The notes beneath the pieces were generated by a model. It made no database searches. It had not been told where the DNA came from and saw only the letters and a program-made list of their open reading frames with translations. Shown here one piece after another: positions 54,335-62,758 of a stretch of 64,000 nt of DNA. The stretch's first letter is position 1; each line of letters begins with the position of its first letter. The stretch is from the NCBI GenBank assembly GCA_009711785.1, contig VENA01000064.1, positions 1 through 64,000 on the forward strand, read 5' to 3'. The translations under genes and the position numbers were made by a program. The stretch is from Bacillota bacterium (GTDB lineage: Bacteria > Bacillota > Clostridia > Tissierellales > MES13).

Positions 54335-54628
54335 ATAACCCTGTGAGGCAATTAGTCTTGTTTAGTATACTGTTAAGGACATATTACCACACATATAATT
54401 TACACCTATATTGACTTCATTTTTACAATCAAAATACTAATCAATAATTAATAACAATCCATGAAACCATTTAAATAACAGTATCTCAAAAAATGAACTT
54501 TTAATTTCAAAATCCAAAATCAAAATTAAAGATTATCTATCATATTAATTATTAATACTTTTTTGAATAAGACAAGTCCTTAAATGAATAGTTTATAATA
54601 ATTATTAATATAAAGAGGACTGATTAAT
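54335..54628. other. Intergenic between recombinase 2 and the accessory gene
   Basis: About 290 bases, AT-rich, no gene or clear hairpin. A short duplication of AAATCAAAATTAA-type sequence is low complexity. It should hold the promoter of the 54629 gene. Confidence 0.4.
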
Positions 54629-55267
54629 ATGGGAAATAGAAGAAGATTATCTAACGAAGAAATTGATTTTTTAAAAGAAATGGTAAATGCTAAAAATAAT
54701 CCAAATTGGATATCCAGTAAATATGAAGAGAAATTCGGTAAAAGTATTGCTTATAGAACTATAATAAATAAAATTGAAGAGTATTGTAATATGTCCTGGG
54801 GTCCTAAATCAAGGGCATATTCTGCTATAGAAAAATTTGAGGATACTTCATCAAACATAAACGGTGTACAAACTACTATGTTTGAATCCATACCTAATTC
54901 AGATGCTATTCCAAATAATACTCCAAAAGATAATCCAGATAAAAAACATAAAAATAATCCTATCTCAGAAGAATCTACTGTAATTAATTATCTTAAGTCT
55001 ATTGAGAAAGAAATTACTAATATGAACTCTAGACTTTCTAAAATAGAAAGCTACATAGAAAAAAACTCTCCTAAAAAGAAAAAAGAGCTTGTAGATTCAT
55101 TTATTGATATTTATTCTTCTAACAATAATAGAGTTTCTGTTAATATCAATTCTAAGCTTAAAGAAAAGATTATCTCTCATATAAACACCGGGAAAAAGAA
55201 AAATATAAATCAATCCCATGCAATTAATACTGCTTTATTAAAAGCTTTATATAGTGATGAACAATAA
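54629..55267 (+). CDS. DNA-binding accessory protein of the mobile element
   Basis: 212 residues. The N-terminal 55 (RRRLSNEEIDFLKEMVNAKN, SIAYRTIINKIEEY) look like a homeodomain-type helix-turn-helix. A polar linker follows (NTPKDNPDKKHKNN), then a coiled coil (TVINYLKSIEKEITNMNSRL) and a C-terminal ribbon-helix-helix-like unit (RVSVNINSKLKEKIISHINT, NQSHAINTALLKAL). AAGAGGACTG precedes the ATG. Probably a partition-, copy-control- or recombination-accessory protein; no exact family. Confidence 0.6.
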   Translation: MGNRRRLSNEEIDFLKEMVNAKNNPNWISSKYEEKFGKSIAYRTIINKIEEYCNMSWGPKSRAYSAIEKFEDTSSNINGVQTTMFESIPNSDAIPNNTPKDNPDKKHKNNPISEESTVINYLKSIEKEITNMNSRLSKIESYIEKNSPKKKKELVDSFIDIYSSNNNRVSVNINSKLKEKIISHINTGKKKNINQSHAINTALLKALYSDEQ

Positions 55268-55326
55268 TTTAAAAATACCCATAAAAAAAAGATAGAGTTT
55301 TCTCTACCTTTAAGATTTTATTTTCT

Positions 55327-55491
55327 TTATTCTTTTAATTTTTCTAACAAACCATTATATACTAACATCCTTTGATTCGAAGGCAGTGCATTTATTTTAT
55401 CTATTATAAGTTCAGCTAAAGCTTCTTTAAGCTTTCGTTTGAATACATCTTCATCTTCTATATTTAATACTACTTTTATTTTATCTCCCAT
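55327..55491 (-). CDS. 54-residue hypothetical protein
   Basis: GGGGAGAGGACA precedes the ATG at 55491. The product is helical: KIKVVLNIEDEDVFKRKLKE, ALAELIIDKINALPSNQRML, then VYNGLLEKLKE. It has its own minus-strand terminator (GGTAGAG/CTCTATC with a T run, about 55281-55305). Located between the accessory gene and recombinase 3, on the opposite strand. Small proteins like this accompany recombinase genes in other elements; function unknown. Confidence 0.6.
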   Translation of the reverse strand: MGDKIKVVLNIEDEDVFKRKLKEALAELIIDKINALPSNQRMLVYNGLLEKLKE

Positions 55492-55676
55492 TGTCCTCTC
55501 CCCTTTTTAAATAATATTAAAAAAAAGGGTTGTACTATTCTATTTAAATTTAAATATCATTAATGTCTTCTAAAATAGCATATTATGTAATAATAATTTA
55601 TTATTTAGTTATTTACTAAAATCTACAGCTCATAAATAATCCGTATTTATGAAACAATAAAAATGAAACTAATTTC

Positions 55677-57305
55677 ATGGAGGTGAAAATCATTTCTACT
55701 ATTGCTATTTATGCCCGTAAATCTAAATTTACAGGTAAAGGTGAATCAACTGAGAATCAAATAAAATTATGTAAAGACTATGCTTATAATCATTTTAAAG
55801 TCAGTGAAATAATGATATATGAGGATGAGGGCTATTCAGGTGGTAATATAGAACGCCCTAAATTTAAAGAAATGATTCAAGCTTCCGATAAGAGAAAATT
55901 TGAAGTTTTAATATGTTATCGTTTAGACCGTATAAGTAGAAATATTGCTGACTTTACCTCTTTAATAGAAACTCTTCAAGAAAATAATATAGACTTTGTA
56001 TCTATAAAAGAACAATTTGACACTTCTACTCCTATGGGTAGAGCTATGATGTATATATCTTCAGTTTTTGCACAATTAGAACGGGAAACTATCGCAGAAA
56101 GAATTAAAGATAATATGTATGAATTAGCAAGATCCGGAAGATGGCTAGGAGGAAAAACACCTACTGGGTTTACTAGTAAAGCATTATCTTATAAAGATAA
56201 AGAAGGTACTGAGAGAAATATGTATGTATTATCCCCTGTAAAAAAAGAATTAAAATTAGTTGAAACTCTTTATAATAAATATCTTGAACTAGGATCCTTA
56301 ACCCAGCTAGAAAGCTGGACATTAGAAAATAATATTAAAACAAGACATAATAAATACTTTGACAAAAGTATATTAAAAATTATACTTAGTAATCCTGTTT
56401 ATGCTACTGCTGATAAAAAAATATTTAAATACTTTAAAAAATATGGTTCAGATATTGCTAACAGTATTGATGAGTTCGATGGAAACCATGGACTAATGGT
56501 ATTTAATAAAAATAAAGTGAAAAAAGGAAATATTTCTAAAAAAAATAAATCAAAATGGATTATCGCAATTTCTCATCACAAGGGAGTTATCTCCTCTAAA
56601 GATTGGATTAAAGTACAAATTAAATTAAACAAAAACAGCAAAAAAGCACCTAGATCTGGTACTAGTAAAATAGGTTTAATAACCCCTTTACTAGTTTGTA
56701 AAAACTGTGGCTCTAATATGAGAGTTATCATATCTAGGAAAAACAATAAGATTTACCACTATTACAAATGTCTTCTTAAAGAAAGATCAAGGTGTTCTAA
56801 ATGTAATATCAAAAATATAAACGGAAAAAAAGCAGATAAGCATGTTGTTGACAAAATAAAAGAATATGGATCTTTAGATATAGATTTTTATGATTATCTA
56901 TTAAACATGAAAAATAGAATTATCACTTCTTCCAATGATAATTCTAATAAAGAAAAGATACTAAATGATATAGAAAATTATAAAAAAGCAATAAATAACC
57001 TTACCCTTCAACTAGCAGATAATAAAGAATCTAAAGCATCAAAATATATAGTAGAAAAAATTGAGGAATTTGATCTAAAGATTAAAGAATTGGAATTAAA
57101 ACTTAAAGGTATAGAACAGGCATCTAAAACACTAATAGAGGAAAAAGAAAAAATCGATGAACTATTTAACTTAATTAAATTTTTTTCTAAAAATGTAGAT
57201 AAACTTAAATTTAAAGAAAAGAAAAAATTACTCTCTGATATTATTGATGAAATATCATGGGATGGAAAGAATTTATATGTTGATATATTTAAAAAATTCA
57301 AGTAA
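55677..57305 (+). CDS. Large serine recombinase 3
   Basis: 542 residues. Nucleophile S16 in IAIYARKSKFTGKGESTENQ (the YARKS..TGKGES subtype), then CYRLDRISRNIADFTSLIET, FDTSTPMGRAMMYISSVFAQ and LERETIAERIKDNM. Recombinase domain with GRWLGGKTPTGFTSK, zinc ribbon LVCKNCGSNMRVIISRK, and a coiled coil. The first ATG overlaps its own GGAGGTG, so initiation may be a few codons later. It is a different subtype from recombinases 1 and 2, and its gene ends about 180 bases from the R-M neighbour gene, where an attachment site is likely. Confidence 0.9.
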   Translation: MEVKIISTIAIYARKSKFTGKGESTENQIKLCKDYAYNHFKVSEIMIYEDEGYSGGNIERPKFKEMIQASDKRKFEVLICYRLDRISRNIADFTSLIETLQENNIDFVSIKEQFDTSTPMGRAMMYISSVFAQLERETIAERIKDNMYELARSGRWLGGKTPTGFTSKALSYKDKEGTERNMYVLSPVKKELKLVETLYNKYLELGSLTQLESWTLENNIKTRHNKYFDKSILKIILSNPVYATADKKIFKYFKKYGSDIANSIDEFDGNHGLMVFNKNKVKKGNISKKNKSKWIIAISHHKGVISSKDWIKVQIKLNKNSKKAPRSGTSKIGLITPLLVCKNCGSNMRVIISRKNNKIYHYYKCLLKERSRCSKCNIKNINGKKADKHVVDKIKEYGSLDIDFYDYLLNMKNRIITSSNDNSNKEKILNDIENYKKAINNLTLQLADNKESKASKYIVEKIEEFDLKIKELELKLKGIEQASKTLIEEKEKIDELFNLIKFFSKNVDKLKFKEKKKLLSDIIDEISWDGKNLYVDIFKKFK

Positions 57306-57307
57306 TA

Positions 57308-57345
57308 AAAGAAGCTATAAATAAATCTATAGCTTCTTTTTTACG
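57308..57345 (+). terminator. Terminator of recombinase 3
   Basis: AAAGAAGCTATA/TATAGCTTCTTT followed by TTTTA, directly after the stop. Confidence 0.9.
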
Positions 57346-57482
57346 CCTTGTTTTTTAATTAAAGGTTTTTAAAAATTTCATTTGGTCCCATAATTATGGA
57401 TTAATTAACTTACTTTTTTTATATTTCCTATATCCAATTATTATTTTACAATCGATAATATGATTAATGTATTCAAAATAAA

Positions 57483-58190
57483 TTATAAATCCATCCTTAT
57501 TCCATAATTTTTTAACCATTCTTTTCTCTCCTTATAATCAGGCATAATCCTTTCCATAAGGTTCCAAAATTCTCTAGAATGGTTTAAATATTTCATATGA
57601 CACATTTCATGTGCAACTATATAATCTAATACATTAGAAGGTGCCATTGAACAACGCCAATTAAAGTAAAGATCATTATTTGAAGTACAGCTAGCCCACC
57701 TTTTCTTTTGTTCTTTAACTTTAATTGAATTAGGGGTAACAGTAAAATATGGTTTGTAATAATTTATTCTATCAGTAACCTTTTCTAATGTCTTTTGTCT
57801 GTACCATTCTTCCATAGCTTGTTGTAGCTTACATTGCTCTTTTGTATTTGTTTCTATATAAAACTTACCTTGATAAAGTTTTGCTTTAGCTTCATTTACT
57901 TTTTCATTTATTATTATTTGTAATGAATAATTCCTTCCTAAATACATAAATGATTCACCATTTACATACTCTTTTTCTCTTTTTTTATACTCCACATCTT
58001 TAAATTCAAAAAGCTTTTGTATTATCCATTTAGCCTTTGATTTTACAACTTTTAATATATCTTCTTCTGTTGCAGCTTTAGGAGCTACAACTTTAATATT
58101 ATCAGGAGGCTCTATGCCTATCTCTAGTGTTTTTCTATCTCGATACTCTACTTCAAATTCTATTGTTTTTGTTCCATATTGAAATTTCAA
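57483..58190 (-). CDS. YgjP-like (SprT/M48-type) metallopeptidase associated with type I R-M
   Basis: 235 residues from a TTG with AAAGGAGG 8 bases upstream. Zinc motif HEMCH in DYIVAHEMCHMKYLNHSREF with the downstream MERIMPDYKERKEWL, and the usual YgjP KEQKKRWASCTSNNDLYFNW. Such proteins are often encoded next to hsdR; their role in restriction is not settled. It follows hsdR by 70 bases with a hairpin between them. Confidence 0.85.
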   Translation of the reverse strand: MKFQYGTKTIEFEVEYRDRKTLEIGIEPPDNIKVVAPKAATEEDILKVVKSKAKWIIQKLFEFKDVEYKKREKEYVNGESFMYLGRNYSLQIIINEKVNEAKAKLYQGKFYIETNTKEQCKLQQAMEEWYRQKTLEKVTDRINYYKPYFTVTPNSIKVKEQKKRWASCTSNNDLYFNWRCSMAPSNVLDYIVAHEMCHMKYLNHSREFWNLMERIMPDYKERKEWLKNYGIRMDL

Positions 58191-58230
58191 TTATTTTACC
58201 TCCTTTGTTACTAAAACATTATAATGGTTA

Positions 58231-58262
58231 AATTACCCCCTGCTAAAGCAGAGGGTAATTTT
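58231..58262 (-). terminator. Hairpin between hsdR and the YgjP-like gene
   Basis: AATTACCCCCTGC/GCAGAGGGTAATT with a 4-base loop and one mismatch; weak T tract, so it may only attenuate transcription into the YgjP-like gene. Confidence 0.55.
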
Positions 58263-61200
58263 TAATTAATAGTAGCATAATGTTTTTCAGCTAGTTCAAG
58301 TAGTGGAATTTTCATTTGCTTAACTTTCTGAATACCTATTTTTTTAACATATTTCTTTGCTAACATTTGAGAGATTGCCGTTTCTATTTCATTCTTTTTA
58401 GATTGGTTTTTAGTCCACCCAATAAGATAATTACTTTTTATTGTTTTATCTACCTCTGTAGCTATTTCTTTAGATAATTTAATGGTTCTTTCTGATAAAT
58501 ATTCTAACTCTTCTTCCTTTACTATTTCATTATCATTAGATGTTTCTTTGTCTTTAAGAACATCTTTAACAACTCCAAATAGTGCAAACTCTGCTTTAGT
58601 TTCAAATCCTAATTCTTTAGCTTTATCCTCTTCACCTGTTTCTATGTCTCTATCTATAAATTCCTGTAGTTGCTTTTTTCTTTCCTTCCAACTAGTTTCT
58701 GTTTCATCAAGTATCTTTTGAAGCTTTTCTAATAGTGAAGAATAATGAACTGGGTTTTCATCCATCTTTGTACTAATTACATGTCTAATTGCATGCTCCA
58801 TACCCGAGGCTATTGCTTCATCGGATTTTAATGAATTTATCTTCTTTTTAAAATCTTTTTCAAATAAAGTTATTGGTTTAATCCATTCTGTGACTCCATA
58901 AGACTGTAAATGATTTGAAATAATTTCTCTAGCCTTTTCACCACAATCTGATATATCAAGCTCTTTATCTGGTTCATATCTAGCCTTAGCACCTGCTCTA
59001 ACATAGCTTAGCCACTTTAAATCATTTATGTCATCTTTAGATACATGATTTGGCATTAAAGCTTCTACAGCTTGAGCATATCGTTTATAGCCCATATCAA
59101 ATTCAGCTCTTTTATCTTCTGGTTTTAAAACCCTCATAACTTCATCTAAATTATTTTTATCAATTCCAGTAAATATATTCATAACAGCTTCCTTATAACT
59201 TAGCATCTTATTATATAACTCATCTATATTTTCCATAGGTTCCCCTATATCATCTTTATCAAATACTTCTAATGCTTCTTCTAAATAATTTGATATCCCA
59301 TAGTAATCAACAACAAAACCATACTTCTTAGTTTGTCCACAAGTTCTATTTACCCTTGCTATTGCTTGAAGTAATGTATGTTCTTTTAATGGTCTATCTA
59401 AATACATTACCTGCTCTATTGGAGCATCAAAACCTGTCAAAAGCATATCTTTAACAATTATAAAACATAATTTATCATCTTTAATAGGCTGTTTGAACCT
59501 ACTTATTATGTTATCCTGCTCTGTCTTAGTTGTATGATGATCTTTTAAAAATGGAGGATCATTTAAATTACCGCTAAATATAACCTTAGCTTCAAGCTCT
59601 TCACCTACAATATCCTTCATATGTTTCATAATAGCATTATAATACTTTACACATGCCCTTCTACTTACACATACTATCTGTGCTTTAAATCTATCAGGAT
59701 ATACTTGATCTTTATAATGTTTTAACATATCCTTAGCTATTTCTTCTATTCTATCATCTGCTTCTGCTATGGCTGCTTTATTAGCATACTTATCTTTTAT
59801 TGCTTCTTTTTCCTCATCACTTCTATCACTAAATGAATTATCAAAGTAATCTTTTAATGTATCTGCTTTTATATGAAGGTCTGGTTTTCTTCCTTCATAT
59901 ACAATGGCTACAGTAGCTCCATCTTCTACTGCTTCATGTATAGTATATTCATCTATCTTATCACCAAAAGTTCTATATGTATTTTTATCATCTTTTTCTA
60001 TAGGAGTTCCTGTAAATCCTATGAAAGTAGCATTAGGAAGAGCTGTTCTCATATTTTGAGCTAAACTACTATATTGACTTCTATGGGCTTCATCGGTCAT
60101 TACTATTAAATTTTCTTTATCTGTTAACATTTCTATTTCTTTTTCAAAGAATAATTCTTTATCCTGTACATTGTCTTCAAATATTGAATTTTCATCTTTT
60201 TCTGATTGAAATTTATGAATAGTTGTCATTATTATCTTAGGTTGTGCTTTAGATAGTAGTCTTTTCATTTCTTCAACTTTTCTAGCTCTAACTAAGATCT
60301 TATCTTCATTATTCTTTCCTTCTGCTAATTCTGGAAATACCCTTACAAAGGTATTATATATTTGCTTATCTAAATCAGTTCTATCTGTTACAACAACTAT
60401 TGTTGAATTTCTTAATTCTGGTGCTCTTCTTATTTTACCTGCTAACATAACCATGGATAATGATTTTCCTGAACCTTGAGTGTGCCATATAACACCACCT
60501 TTTTCTAGTGGACTTTTACCTTTTAATATTCTATTTAATGCCTTATTTACTGCTCTATATTGCTGATATCTAGCAACTTTCTTAATTCTATTGTTATCCT
60601 CAGTTTCATAAAGAATAAAATTTTTCATTATATCTAGTAGATTATTTTTCTCTAACACACCTTGTAGAAATAAATTCTGTCCATTGTTTTCTATATTTTC
60701 CATATCTGATTTTTTAAATGGATATGGATCTTTCCATTCTAAGTAATGATTATACTTAGAACTTATTGTCCCTAGATAACCATGATATTTATTTAATATC
60801 CCTGTAATAAAGTTAGTATAAAATAACCTTTCTATGCCTTCGCCTGTTTGAGAACCCCTTAAATCCATATATCTTCTTAGCTGTTTATAGGCATCACTTT
60901 TACCAGCTTTAACATTTGTTTCTCTTTCTTTAAAAGGTGATTTGCATTCTATTACTACAACAGGTATTCCATTAATATATATAACTATATCAGGATAGCA
61001 AGTTTCGTTAACTCCTTGAACTTTTAATTGTCTAACCACTAAGAATTCATTATTATCTGGATTGTCAAAGTCAATATATTTAACAGTATTATACTGCTTT
61101 CTTCCAGAACCATCTAAATCCTGTTCTAAGGATAACTTTAACTTTACAATAACATCATAAATCTTTTCGTTTATCTCTAGTAGAGATGCTCCCAAATTAT

Positions 61201-61435
61201 CTGCTCTACTAATATGATGTATCGCTTTATTTAAATTTGTATTATTAATCCATGGATTTAGTTTCTTCAAAGCTTTTTCTAATCTATCTTGTAATATTAC
61301 TTCTCTATAAGTTTCCCTAGCTCCACTCTCAGGTGTTAATTCTTTTCCGTGGATGTACTTATAACCTAGTTTATCAGTTAAATAGTTAACTGCTGGCACC
61401 TCGACTAAAGTCTCTTCATTCCCCATATGTGGCAT
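58262..61435 (-). CDS. hsdR: Type I restriction enzyme R subunit
   Basis: 1057 residues, normal length. N-terminal nuclease: PDIVIYINGIPVVVIECKSP (P148-D149, E163-x-K165). Translocase: Walker A HTQGSGKSLS (about 319-327), VVVTDRTDLDKQI, MTDEAHRSQYSS (DEAH 448-451), GFTGTPIEKDD, and the later LLTGFDAP and QAIARVNRT. A C-terminal helical part binds the methylase. AAAAGGGGTG precedes the ATG. It cuts unmethylated DNA after ATP-driven translocation. All motifs are intact; the S and M genes lie immediately upstream on the same strand. Confidence 0.95.
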   Translation of the reverse strand: MPHMGNEETLVEVPAVNYLTDKLGYKYIHGKELTPESGARETYREVILQDRLEKALKKLNPWINNTNLNKAIHHISRADNLGASLLEINEKIYDVIVKLKLSLEQDLDGSGRKQYNTVKYIDFDNPDNNEFLVVRQLKVQGVNETCYPDIVIYINGIPVVVIECKSPFKERETNVKAGKSDAYKQLRRYMDLRGSQTGEGIERLFYTNFITGILNKYHGYLGTISSKYNHYLEWKDPYPFKKSDMENIENNGQNLFLQGVLEKNNLLDIMKNFILYETEDNNRIKKVARYQQYRAVNKALNRILKGKSPLEKGGVIWHTQGSGKSLSMVMLAGKIRRAPELRNSTIVVVTDRTDLDKQIYNTFVRVFPELAEGKNNEDKILVRARKVEEMKRLLSKAQPKIIMTTIHKFQSEKDENSIFEDNVQDKELFFEKEIEMLTDKENLIVMTDEAHRSQYSSLAQNMRTALPNATFIGFTGTPIEKDDKNTYRTFGDKIDEYTIHEAVEDGATVAIVYEGRKPDLHIKADTLKDYFDNSFSDRSDEEKEAIKDKYANKAAIAEADDRIEEIAKDMLKHYKDQVYPDRFKAQIVCVSRRACVKYYNAIMKHMKDIVGEELEAKVIFSGNLNDPPFLKDHHTTKTEQDNIISRFKQPIKDDKLCFIIVKDMLLTGFDAPIEQVMYLDRPLKEHTLLQAIARVNRTCGQTKKYGFVVDYYGISNYLEEALEVFDKDDIGEPMENIDELYNKMLSYKEAVMNIFTGIDKNNLDEVMRVLKPEDKRAEFDMGYKRYAQAVEALMPNHVSKDDINDLKWLSYVRAGAKARYEPDKELDISDCGEKAREIISNHLQSYGVTEWIKPITLFEKDFKKKINSLKSDEAIASGMEHAIRHVISTKMDENPVHYSSLLEKLQKILDETETSWKERKKQLQEFIDRDIETGEEDKAKELGFETKAEFALFGVVKDVLKDKETSNDNEIVKEEELEYLSERTIKLSKEIATEVDKTIKSNYLIGWTKNQSKKNEIETAISQMLAKKYVKKIGIQKVKQMKIPLLELAEKHYATIN

Positions 61436-61453
61436 ATTATCACCCCTTTTGTG

Positions 61454-62746
61454 TTATGCCTTTACTCTAATTTTACCTGTTAGTAATTGCTGCGTGAGAC
61501 CTTTTTTTAGTTGTTGCAAATCTTCTTTTTCTTTTTTGTAAGTTTCTATTCTCTCATCTACTGATGATAATATAGAAGCTATCTTTTCTTGTTCTTCAAT
61601 ATTAGGAATAAGAATTTCAAATTTTTTAATAATCTGTTGACTTATATTCGGTTGAGCTCCACCAGCACTTAAAGATATTAATCTATATCTATTAAATGCA
61701 AGTTGATAGTATAAATATTCGTTGTTAATAATATGTTTCTTAGCTAAAATTGCACAACATGCTTGGTTTGCAGTAGCTTGAATACTAAGTATAGAGGCTT
61801 TTCCAATAGTAGCACCATACATTGCTACTAAAACTGTATCTTTTGGTATTAATTTAGCTGAAGATTCTTTAACCGCTAAATCAGTTATATACTCCTCTGT
61901 ATTCCATATGTATTTTTGCGTTAATTCACCTGTTTTAATCCAAGGTATCTTTCCATTGATATAATACTTTTTGTTGTTTCGCTTTGGTGTACCTCCACTA
62001 GTCGTATCAGCTATTTTTTCAATTTTCTTTACTTCCCAACTCTTAGGCACCATCCCTAACCTTGTCTTCTTAAACTCTTTCGTCTTAACTAACTTTCCAT
62101 TTTTAATTGTATATTGTCCTGTCAACAGCTTTTGCATTAACCCTTTTTTTAGTTCTTTTAAATCTTCTATCATGTAATCTACTTCTTCTATATGTTCATC
62201 TACTGATGAAAGGATAGAGGCTATTTCCTTTTGTTCTTTAAGTGACGGAACAGGGAATTTATATTCACCTATTTGTTTTAAACTCAAATTTGGTTGAGCA
62301 CCTACTGTAGATATTCGCTTTATATATTTTCTGAAATATTCAGTTTCAAACATTCTATTTATATAAGTAATCAAAAATTCGTTTTCTTTTATCCTAATTA
62401 TAGCCAAAGCTTGATTTGTATTAGCTGGAAGTATTTCATTACTAACAATTGTACTTTTCCCTAATGAACCTGCAATAGAAACTAATATATCGTTTTCTTT
62501 TAATTTTGACCTAGATAATTTTTCATGACATTCTCTTGTAATTTTCAAAAATGATTCACTATTAAGCTTACCATTATCATCTAAATTCTCAATTTTCACA
62601 AAGTTTATTCCTTGCTTAACATAATCAAATCCATAAGTTGTTGGAGTAGAACCTTTAGTAATCAGTGTTGAAATTTTATCTAATTGTCTAATCTGCCACT
62701 CCTCAGGTATTATTCCTAACTTTGTCTTCTTATATCCTTTTCTCAT
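61454..62746 (-). CDS. hsdS: Type I restriction enzyme specificity subunit
   Basis: 430 residues: two target recognition domains (about 10-190 and 225-405), each opening with KKTKLGIIPEEWQI or KKTRLGMVPKSWEV and ending in the conserved helical spacers LKKGLMQKLLTGQ and LKKGLTQQLLTGK. The repeats define the half-sites of a bipartite recognition sequence, which cannot be predicted here. The duplicated spacers also allow recombination between hsdS genes. It starts 13 bases after hsdM. Confidence 0.95.
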   Translation of the reverse strand: MRKGYKKTKLGIIPEEWQIRQLDKISTLITKGSTPTTYGFDYVKQGINFVKIENLDDNGKLNSESFLKITRECHEKLSRSKLKENDILVSIAGSLGKSTIVSNEILPANTNQALAIIRIKENEFLITYINRMFETEYFRKYIKRISTVGAQPNLSLKQIGEYKFPVPSLKEQKEIASILSSVDEHIEEVDYMIEDLKELKKGLMQKLLTGQYTIKNGKLVKTKEFKKTRLGMVPKSWEVKKIEKIADTTSGGTPKRNNKKYYINGKIPWIKTGELTQKYIWNTEEYITDLAVKESSAKLIPKDTVLVAMYGATIGKASILSIQATANQACCAILAKKHIINNEYLYYQLAFNRYRLISLSAGGAQPNISQQIIKKFEILIPNIEEQEKIASILSSVDERIETYKKEKEDLQQLKKGLTQQLLTGKIRVKA

Positions 62747-62758
62747 ACCACATACCTC

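Larger units (their letters stand above)
43601..57305. mobile_element. Inferred recombinase-driven element carrying the primase-RT gene
   Basis: The block from the primase-RT gene through the three serine recombinases has a consistent gene content (cargo, XRE, Cas4-like nuclease, recombinases, accessory DNA-binding protein) and interrupts the surrounding agr/R-M context. Exact ends and attachment sequences were not found; the limits given are those of the genes. Confidence 0.5.
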
